This document shows positions 8,450 through 14,677 of a stretch of DNA of 23,228 bases, piece after piece. The notes under the pieces were generated by a model, which saw nothing but the letters and a program-made list of their open reading frames with translations, was not told the DNA's origin and did not search any database. Positions within the stretch are counted from its first letter, which is position 1. Each line of letters opens with the position of its first letter. Origin of the DNA: Phycisphaerales bacterium UBA3190 (GTDB lineage: Bacteria; Planctomycetota; Phycisphaerae; Phycisphaerales; UBA1924); NCBI GenBank assembly GCA_002364005.1, contig DEXG01000017.1, positions 29,342-52,569 on the forward strand. Reading direction: 5' to 3'. A program made the translations under genes and the position numbers.

Positions 8450-8511
8450 GTTCGGTGTATCCATGATCTGGGTAAGTTACCAGACGCTCACCGAACTTAT
8501 CGGCCCAGATC
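8450..8511. repeat. Two interleaved inverted repeats between divergent ECF sigma genes
   Basis: GTTCGGTG (8450-8457) is inverted as CACCGAAC (8489-8496), and GATCTGGG (8465-8472) is inverted as CCCAGATC (8504-8511). Both pairs are perfect over 8 bp and both have a 31-bp spacer, with the arms interleaved. They lie in the leader of the minus-strand sigma gene. They could be operator sites or, in RNA, a pseudoknot-like fold. Confidence 0.6.
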
Positions 8512-8542
8512 GATGCTGGACCCGTAGTCAAACCGATAGACA

Positions 8543-8573
8543 AGTATATGAACTTTCACGGTGAAATAGGCAA
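8543..8573 (-). promoter_or_regulatory. Candidate promoter for the left ECF module with an embedded palindrome
   Basis: On the minus strand TTGCCT (8568-8573) and TATACT (8543-8548) are spaced 19 bp apart. This is a weak sigma-70-like fit with a long spacer. Between them lies the palindrome TTTCAC-G-GTGAAA (8554-8566), which would suit an operator. The sequence is suggestive only. Confidence 0.35.
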
Positions 8574-8605
8574 TCTCTGAGCCCGTTCATCGTTCTACAG
8601 GCAGG

Positions 8606-9256
8606 ATGGTACCCGCGTTGACTCTTCAATCGAACTCCGCAGAGCGTGATCCCGCCGAACTGGCGTCGATTATCGCTCGCGCTGCTGAGGGAGAAGAGGC
8701 GGCTTGGGTCGAACTCATGGGCCTGTACGCAAGGCGGGTCTTCGCGATGGCTCGGAGCCGCCTGCACGACGATGACCTTGCCGAGGAAATCACGCAATCG
8801 GTCTTTGTCACCGTTGCCACCAAGCTGGGGCAGAGCAATGGCTCTGGCGGTTCCGGTTATGATGAGCAGGGGCGTTTCGAGCCCTGGCTGTTCCGGATCA
8901 CCATGAACCGGGTGCGGGATCTGTGCCGCAAAAGAACCAGGCACGCAACACCGACCGCGCCCGAGCACCTGAACGCGTTTGAGGCGCGTCATGAGAACGA
9001 GGCGAACGAGCAGGATGAATCGTTCGCACAGAGCACCCGATTGCGTGTTGCGATGGCGCAGCTGAGCGACCGGGATAGAGAGATCATCGAGCTGCGCCAT
9101 CACGGGCAGCTCAGTTTCAAGCAGATCGCCGAGATCAGCGGCGACCCCATCGGGACCCTGCTCGCCAGGCACCACCGTGCCCTGAAAAAGTTACGAGACC
9201 TGATGGACACACAGTCAACCAACCCACCCCAACACGAATCGGGGGAGTCACCATGA
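8606..9256 (+). CDS. RNA polymerase ECF-type sigma factor
   Basis: A 216-residue ECF sigma factor with regions 2 and 4 only. Region 2 spans about residues 33-112, with DDDLAEEITQSVFVTV and EPWLFRITMNRVRDLCRKR. Region 4 spans about 147-197, with LSFKQIAEISGDPIGTLLARHHRAL as the helix-turn-helix. A glycine/serine-rich insert (SNGSGGSG) lies within the region 2 part. The ATG at 8606 has an AGG-rich stretch directly before it, an unusually short spacing, so the exact start is less certain than the family. Its stop overlaps the next gene as ATGA, which points to translational coupling with a putative anti-sigma factor. It is divergent from the other ECF gene. Confidence 0.94.
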   Translation: MVPALTLQSNSAERDPAELASIIARAAEGEEAAWVELMGLYARRVFAMARSRLHDDDLAEEITQSVFVTVATKLGQSNGSGGSGYDEQGRFEPWLFRITMNRVRDLCRKRTRHATPTAPEHLNAFEARHENEANEQDESFAQSTRLRVAMAQLSDRDREIIELRHHGQLSFKQIAEISGDPIGTLLARHHRALKKLRDLMDTQSTNPPQHESGESP

Positions 9257-9789
9257 ACGACCAACACAACGACAACACGAACCACCTGCATCTTGAGGGC
9301 GACCCTGAGCTTGAGGGCATCAGTTCGATGCTCGATGCGCTCGGGCAGTCCGACCGTTCGGCGATGAGCGAGCAGTCCGAAGCCCGGTTACTCGAAGCGA
9401 TCTCGGGCGTGTTCACGCCCGCACCAATCGCGATTGCCCAGGCCCAACAGGCACAGGCGGCATCGGCTCAACGGTCGGGCGTCTGGAAGTTCCGCATCGC
9501 TGCGGCATTGCTGCTGGGCGCCTCGGCGACGCTGGGCCTTCTGGCGACCCAGCCCTGGTCCGCATCAGGCCCCTTGCAACCGGTGCAGCAAGCACCGCAG
9601 AGCACGCTGTCGCTCACATCATTTGAGCAGGACATCGACGCCTACCTGGCATTGGAAGAGGTTGGCGATGACCATCTCGACGAGGCCGTTGCCGACTGGG
9701 AACTCTGGGCCCAGACGATCGACGCCGATGTTGAAGCGAGTTTTCTGGACATGGACCTGTTCGACACCACCAACGACGGAGCCATCTGA
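9253..9789 (+). CDS. Putative anti-sigma factor, single-pass membrane protein
   Basis: A 178-residue protein that I place as an anti-sigma factor from context. The N-terminal 78 residues are polar with a helical middle (residues 18-52) that could bind sigma. One transmembrane segment lies at about 79-99 (FRIAAALLLGASATLGLLA). The C-terminal 78 residues are acidic and would be extracytoplasmic. No ZAS zinc motif (HxxxCxxC) is present. A strong GGGGGAG ribosome-binding site sits inside the end of the sigma gene, and the genes overlap as ATGA. The 3' end overlaps the next gene as TGATG. The family is not recognised from sequence alone. Confidence 0.75.
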   Translation: MNDQHNDNTNHLHLEGDPELEGISSMLDALGQSDRSAMSEQSEARLLEAISGVFTPAPIAIAQAQQAQAASAQRSGVWKFRIAAALLLGASATLGLLATQPWSASGPLQPVQQAPQSTLSLTSFEQDIDAYLALEEVGDDHLDEAVADWELWAQTIDADVEASFLDMDLFDTTNDGAI

Positions 9790-10691
9790 TGAAGCATTCA
9801 CGAATCACCACGCTGCTGCTCTGCACGCTGTCGTTGGGGATGCTGGCGCTGAGCCAGCCCGGTGATGCACGCGGAGAGCCGGGCCCTCCCGGGGCGCGTG
9901 ATGATGCGCCTGAGCGCGACGGCCCTCCCGGCCGATTGGGTCTGGAGCTCAAGATCGACCCCGAAGCCCTGCGTGTTCGCTTGGAACGATCGATCGCCCA
10001 CAGCGAAGAAATGCTTGAGCGCAACCGGGCTGCCTTGGAGAAGCTTGATGCTGGCGCATCAGCCCCCGAGGTGCTCAACGAGCTTCGTTCCAATACCGCC
10101 GATCGTGGCCCGCGCATCAATGGCCGCGGAGGCGATCGCGACTCCGCCCCTCCCGGCGGCACTCGTGAAGACGAGCTGCGTGACCGCGAGGCCATGATGA
10201 AGTTTCTGCAGGCCGAGTTCCCCAAGTTCTGGGAGAAGCTCGAGCCCATCTCGAACGAAGACCCCCGCAGCGCGGATCGGCTCCTGGGGCGGATCGCACC
10301 CCAGATCATGGAGATCCTGTATCTGGAAAACTCGCAGCCCGTGCTGGCCAAGCTCAAGACCCAGCAGATGCACGCCGGCATGGACTTTATCGAAGCCCAG
10401 GGGGCGTACCTGCGCGTGGTGAGTGACCCCGAGAACGGTGAATCACAGCTTGCCGACGCCCGCAACCAGCTTCACAAGTTGGCCGGCCAACGCTTCGATG
10501 TCGAGCTGATGGCCAAGCAGTACGAGATCAACCGCCTTGAGTCGCGGCTCAGCGAACTCAAAGCATCGATTGAGCAGGTCGAATCGCAGCGTGATCAGGA
10601 GATCGCACAGATGGTCGAGGCCGCGATACGCAATGCCGACCGTCAGCTTCAGATGCTCCAGCGTCGGCGCCAGCAGCCCGACCAGGATTGA
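9789..10691 (+). CDS. Exported coiled-coil protein of the ECF module, unknown function
   Basis: A 300-residue protein with an N-terminal signal peptide (basic MKHSR, hydrophobic core to about residue 22, then a likely cleavage near ADAR-like residues 26-28). It is followed by a proline/glycine-rich stretch (GEPGPPGARDD and GPPGR). A helical region with a heptad-like pattern spans about 55-90, and a long charged coiled coil spans about 220-290, rich in Q, E and R. A GGAG ribosome-binding site lies before the ATG, which overlaps the putative anti-sigma stop. By position it may be a periplasmic sensor or target of the ECF pathway. It does not match a family I can name; a ZraP/CnrX-like role was considered but no metal-binding motif is visible. 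Confidence 0.75.
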   Translation: MKHSRITTLLLCTLSLGMLALSQPGDARGEPGPPGARDDAPERDGPPGRLGLELKIDPEALRVRLERSIAHSEEMLERNRAALEKLDAGASAPEVLNELRSNTADRGPRINGRGGDRDSAPPGGTREDELRDREAMMKFLQAEFPKFWEKLEPISNEDPRSADRLLGRIAPQIMEILYLENSQPVLAKLKTQQMHAGMDFIEAQGAYLRVVSDPENGESQLADARNQLHKLAGQRFDVELMAKQYEINRLESRLSELKASIEQVESQRDQEIAQMVEAAIRNADRQLQMLQRRRQQPDQD

Positions 10692-10703
10692 TCGCGTGTG
10701 ACG

Positions 10704-10724
10704 GGCTCAGGAAACGACTGAGCC
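10704..10724. terminator. Possible hairpin between convergent genes, no T-tract
   Basis: GGCTCAG (10704-10710) pairs perfectly with CTGAGCC (10718-10724) around a 7-nt loop. It overlaps the end of the minus-strand tRNA-binding gene and lies 12 bp after the plus-strand coiled-coil gene. It may act on both transcripts, but neither strand shows a clear T-run. Confidence 0.35.
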
Positions 10725-11111
10725 GGGCTCGATCTCGCTCATCGGGGTCAGCACGACCACGCTGCGATCATCGCTGCCCTTGTCCGCGTTGCTCGCGGCC
10801 AGGAGCATGCCCCGTGATTCCTCGCCACGCAGTTTGCGGGGTGCCAGGTTGGCCACGATCACGATCGACCGGCCAACAAGATCCTCGGGGCTGTACTGCT
10901 CCCGGATGCCCGCACAGATCTGACGCGGCGTGCCTGAACCATCATCCAGCTGAAGCTTGAGCAACCGATCAGCGTTCGGGTGTGGCTCGGCGCTGAGAAT
11001 CTTGGCAACGCGAAGATCGATCTTGGCGAAGTCATCGAATGTGATCTCGGGCTTGCCCTTCGGGGCTTGAGCTTCGGGATTGGCCGGGGTCGTGGTTGTT
11101 TCGCTGCTCAT
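10707..11111 (-). CDS. Stand-alone tRNA-binding OB-fold protein (MetG C-terminal-like)
   Basis: A 134-residue protein matching the C-terminal tRNA-binding domain of bacterial methionyl-tRNA synthetase and related EMAP-II/CsaA-type domains. Residues 1-22 are a low-complexity Thr/Pro/Ala tail. The OB-fold follows at about 26-134, with FAKIDLRVAKI, EPHPNADRLLKLQ, ICAGIREQYSPEDLVG and NLAPRKLRGEESRGMLLAA. In dimeric MetRS this domain mediates dimerisation and non-specific tRNA binding; here it is free, and the catalytic part is not in the window. It may serve as a trans-acting beta subunit for MetRS. The ATG at 11111 has GGAG upstream and a plausible promoter at 11149-11177. Confidence 0.9.
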   Translation of the reverse strand: MSSETTTTPANPEAQAPKGKPEITFDDFAKIDLRVAKILSAEPHPNADRLLKLQLDDGSGTPRQICAGIREQYSPEDLVGRSIVIVANLAPRKLRGEESRGMLLAASNADKGSDDRSVVVLTPMSEIEPGSVVS

Positions 11112-11148
11112 GCGTCGCTCCTGCGTGTCCTGTCTCTTTGTTCACAAC

Positions 11149-11177
11149 AGTCTAGACCCCACGCCGGATTGAGTCAG
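11149..11177 (-). promoter_or_regulatory. Sigma-70-like promoter of the tRNA-binding gene
   Basis: On the minus strand CTGACT (11172-11177) and TAGACT (11149-11154) are separated by exactly 17 bp, each matching four of six consensus positions. The site lies 38 bp upstream of the start codon, inside the 69-bp gap after the eight-gene string. It gives this gene a possible own promoter. Confidence 0.5.
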
Positions 11178-11180
11178 CGT

Positions 11181-12041
11181 TCAGCGTGTCGAAGACCATT
11201 GCCCATTGACCAGGTAGGGTCGAGCCGGATCGATCTGGTACAACTCGATGAGCTGTTCGATGCTTGGCGCTTCGAACGGGCGTTGCTGGTGCATGCTCCA
11301 GGCACTGGCCCAATCCTCAAGCCCGGTGCTGGATTCAAGACACTCCAACTCGATCGCCAGCAGCATACGCAATGATTCAACATCCCCGGTCGTGGCGATC
11401 GGGTGGGTGTGATCATCGCAGAGCACCCGCACGGACTCGCCATCGTGGACCTGCGTAGAGAACACACGCCCCCGACACTCGTCTCGCCCCGTGGTCGTGA
11501 GCAGTCCGTCGATCACCCTGGTCACATCCTGCACCGGGAGGCCCAGACGCAAGGCGGCATCTCGGATCGCCTGACGGACCGTAGCACGCTGGTACAACGC
11601 GCTGGCATCCCCCACCTCTGCGTTGCGTGCCAAGCGAAGGCACTCAGCGCCGAGTGCTGAGGAATCTGTGGCGTGAGCCATGTTTCGTTGCTGGGCCCAG
11701 GCAGCGAGCCGTGATGGATCCAGCATCAACGCCAGATCCCACGCCTGGGAGATCAGCGCGGGATCGTCCTGCCCATCAACAAGGGCGATGCAGCAGCTGG
11801 CGGCGATGTCGTCCTGCCCGGTTCGGTGTGCGAGCACGGCCCCCATCGCCAGGATCTGGCGTGCACGCCGGGTCTCCTCACGGCCTTCAGCTTGGGCGAG
11901 CAGGAGTTCGCCCTGCTCGAGGTAGCTGTTGGGCTGCCCGGGATCGAGCGTGGCCGCGGGTTGTGTGCTGGAAAACCCGAGCAGCAACACAAGGGTTGTT
12001 GCGCCGATCATGTACATGGAACGGCGGATTGCGCTGTTCAT
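11181..12041 (-). CDS. Exported protein of unknown function, last gene of the vWA/ExbBD string
   Basis: A protein of 286 codons, with a basic N-terminus (MNSAIRRSM) and a hydrophobic segment at about 10-25 that looks like a signal peptide or anchor. The rest is alpha-helical, with repeated Ala/Leu-rich helices of the TPR/SEL1-like kind in the first half (ARQILAMGAVLAHRTGQ and following). The second half contains three cysteines. No family is recognised. Its ATG overlaps the stop of the upstream 879-residue gene by ATGA, so it belongs to the same transcript. It is probably an envelope component of the same system; this is inferred from position only. Confidence 0.75.
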   Translation of the reverse strand: MNSAIRRSMYMIGATTLVLLLGFSSTQPAATLDPGQPNSYLEQGELLLAQAEGREETRRARQILAMGAVLAHRTGQDDIAASCCIALVDGQDDPALISQAWDLALMLDPSRLAAWAQQRNMAHATDSSALGAECLRLARNAEVGDASALYQRATVRQAIRDAALRLGLPVQDVTRVIDGLLTTTGRDECRGRVFSTQVHDGESVRVLCDDHTHPIATTGDVESLRMLLAIELECLESSTGLEDWASAWSMHQQRPFEAPSIEQLIELYQIDPARPYLVNGQWSSTR

Positions 12042-14677
12042 GTTGAGCCCCCTCGTTCGAGTTCAATCATCAGGAGCTGGGCGATCGCGTGTTGTGTATG
12101 GGCGATCTGCTGGAGGATCGAATCAGCCCCGTCCATGCGGGTGTTGTAGTCGCGAGCGAGATTCTCCAACACCCCCGTGGTCCCTGGGAACACCGCATCG
12201 ATCTCGGTGCGCCGCAGCTGCATCTCGTACACCAGTTCGGTCAGGTATTGCTGAAGTGTCGACTCGGCGCGAGCACGCATAACGATCGCCTGCGCATCGA
12301 TCTCGCCCAGCGCACCCTCCATCCGATCGTACCTGGCCCCCTGCGTTTGCAGTGTCATTCGGCGTAGCTGGTTGAGCGTTCCCAGCAACGCTTCGGGGCC
12401 TTGCAGGTCCGGGTCCGCATCGAAGCCCAGCGAATGGAGTCGCATCGCCATCAGCGATGCGATTTCGTGCTCTAACTGGTTGAACTGTGGCTGCTGGGAG
12501 CGCCCGAGCGAATCGCTCATCCGGACCAGCAGCAGTCGACGGGCTGTAATGAACCATGCGGGGTCACTCCGGTTGGGGAGCGTCGTGCTGAGCACGCTTG
12601 TCACGAGATCATCCAGACGCGAGCTGACCCGCTGATCGGTGAGGGCGTGGTCGATCGCCAAGAGAACGCTGATCTGATCGTTCAGGCGTGTGAGCTGTGC
12701 GATGGCCAACTCTCTCAACTCGAGTTCCGGCTCGCGAACGGCCAGGTGCACGAGCGCGTGGGCCGAGTTGATGCCGATGCTATCACTCGAGAGCAGGGTA
12801 TCGAGGTAGGGGCGAAGCTCTGCGGCGCTGTTACAGTTCGCCACCTTCTCAGCCCAAGCCCGATCGTCAGCATCATTCCTGAGCTGCGAGCCAATATCGA
12901 CGGCATCTGTGCTCTTGAGCGTCGGCGGGTTCTGCAGCAGTTCCTGACTGTGCTGCGTGTTGCCCTGGAGATACAACACCGCGGCGGTCGAGATGGCGGT
13001 GAGGCCTAAGGCCTCATGCAAGGCCCGCTCGTCATCGACGCGGGTATCAAAGCGTGTGACGGCGATACGCAGCTGATTCGCCAGATCGCTTTCGCCCTGC
13101 CCTTCGCCGGCACCAGTTGCTGTTTGAGCGGGAAACCATGCACCCTCATACGCATCTTCGAGCTGCTGGCGTTGAGAGATGTTGGCGTCCCGTGCGAGGA
13201 CCATGCGGGCATCGACGCCCTCGGCGGCGCTGGAGGAGACGAGCGCTTCGGTGAGCATTGCCAGACGAGCGGTGCTCACCTGAGCATCACCGAACTGTGC
13301 GAGCAACCAGTAGCGTTCATCGCTCCCGCTCTGCCAACCGAGCGCCCGTACGAGCGAGGAAGCGACCTGCAGCCACTGTGCATCCGGGTTGTCCTGATCC
13401 TGTAGACGGGCGCTGAGTGCCTCGATCAGGAGCGAATCGCGTTCATGCTGTTCTGTTCCCGACGCGTGATTCACCGCTTGGAGCCAGGACGCCCACCACT
13501 CGGGGTCATCGTCCTCGTGTTGGAGTGCCAGGTGGCGGGCGATGGCGATGATCGAAGGACGCACCTGCTGACGCGGGATGGTCTCCGAGCTGCTGATTCG
13601 CTCACGGAGCATGCGGAGCGACGCGCGGGTCTCGGTTGAGAGCTGGGGCGAGGCGAGCGTGACATCAATCACACCAGCGACGATCATCTCACGATCGGGT
13701 TCCGTGCCAGCGGCCGCCAGGAGCGGCGTGAGTCTTTGGGTCTCGACACCTGCGGCTTCAAGGCGGACGATGAACTCGGCAATATTGACCGTGGCACGCT
13801 GCAACGCATCAAGCGGGAAGGCGGTCCACTCGTCAACAAAGAGGGCATAGACCGTCCCGAACCGTTCCATCGCGGCCTGGGGTTCAGTCGAGGCGCGTGC
13901 CACGAGCCGATCCAGCTCGTGGGCGATCGCGGTGTAATGCGTCAGCCGATCGCGGTCAACGGTGCTGGGTATCCCGGTGTTCTTGGTTGTGGTGCCCAGA
14001 TCGGGTTCGGTCATCGCCGTTGCGCCCGGCGAGGCGGGAACGGCCTCATGACCGGGTCTGAGCAACACGGTGACGATGAGACTGCACCCGAGCAGGCCGA
14101 GGATCGCGTACGCCCCCAGCCATCCCCCACCACCGCTTGGCCCAAGGGGGAGTTGAGGCAGGGTCCCACCACGGTCATGCCCCGGCTGGCGGGCTGAAGT
14201 GCCACGCTGCCCGCCGAGTGCTTTGATGATCTCCAACGCGCCGAGCCGGTTCATGCGAGCGAGATGGGCAAGGCGACGCCGCGCGGTGCTGTTCCAGCCA
14301 CCGCTTGAGCCGACGATCATGCGTGCCCTGCGCATCAACGAGGGGGTCAGTTTTTGTGTTGCTTTCCGGGTGGCCCATGCCTTGGGCATATCGATGGGTG
14401 TGCCCTCGGGCCATCGTCGCATCAGGTGCTCGCGCAGCGACGGATCCCGCAGCTGGGAAGCGGCGCTGTGGATCGCGAGCCGCACCTCGCTGGCATCGGG
14501 CGTTCCCCGGTGCGGATGGCAATCGATCTGACGCAGACGCTGCTGTACCGCCCGATTGATCACCGCGTCACTGCTGATCGTGTGGGGCAACCCCAGGAGC
14601 GCGAAGGGCCCGCCCCGACCAGCGTCTTGTCCCAGGAATCGCACGACCGGTGTCTGATTGGACTTGCTTTGACTCAT
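12038..14677 (-). CDS. Membrane protein with degenerate J-like N-terminus and large helical extracytoplasmic region
   Basis: A protein of 879 residues. Residues about 23-87 read like a DnaJ-type J domain: FALLGLPHTIS, then a helix (AVQQRLRQIDC), HPH where HPD is expected, a helix (SEVRLAIHSAASQL) and RDPSLREHLM. The Asp of HPD is His here. A basic region (110-145) and a glycine-rich stretch follow. One transmembrane helix spans about 187-206. The remaining 670 residues are helical repeats, probably outside the membrane. The frame is open far upstream, but only the ATG at 14677 fits, since it overlaps the previous gene by ATGA. The upstream extension would be a shadow inside that gene. It is a likely structural or scaffolding member of the operon; the overall family is not recognised. 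Confidence 0.8.
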   Translation of the reverse strand: MSQSKSNQTPVVRFLGQDAGRGGPFALLGLPHTISSDAVINRAVQQRLRQIDCHPHRGTPDASEVRLAIHSAASQLRDPSLREHLMRRWPEGTPIDMPKAWATRKATQKLTPSLMRRARMIVGSSGGWNSTARRRLAHLARMNRLGALEIIKALGGQRGTSARQPGHDRGGTLPQLPLGPSGGGGWLGAYAILGLLGCSLIVTVLLRPGHEAVPASPGATAMTEPDLGTTTKNTGIPSTVDRDRLTHYTAIAHELDRLVARASTEPQAAMERFGTVYALFVDEWTAFPLDALQRATVNIAEFIVRLEAAGVETQRLTPLLAAAGTEPDREMIVAGVIDVTLASPQLSTETRASLRMLRERISSSETIPRQQVRPSIIAIARHLALQHEDDDPEWWASWLQAVNHASGTEQHERDSLLIEALSARLQDQDNPDAQWLQVASSLVRALGWQSGSDERYWLLAQFGDAQVSTARLAMLTEALVSSSAAEGVDARMVLARDANISQRQQLEDAYEGAWFPAQTATGAGEGQGESDLANQLRIAVTRFDTRVDDERALHEALGLTAISTAAVLYLQGNTQHSQELLQNPPTLKSTDAVDIGSQLRNDADDRAWAEKVANCNSAAELRPYLDTLLSSDSIGINSAHALVHLAVREPELELRELAIAQLTRLNDQISVLLAIDHALTDQRVSSRLDDLVTSVLSTTLPNRSDPAWFITARRLLLVRMSDSLGRSQQPQFNQLEHEIASLMAMRLHSLGFDADPDLQGPEALLGTLNQLRRMTLQTQGARYDRMEGALGEIDAQAIVMRARAESTLQQYLTELVYEMQLRRTEIDAVFPGTTGVLENLARDYNTRMDGADSILQQIAHTQHAIAQLLMIELERGGST

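Noticed and set aside
9614..10465. Minus-strand open frame of 283 codons
   Set aside because: It is antisense to the coupled ECF module. The product is Ser/Arg-rich with no domain.
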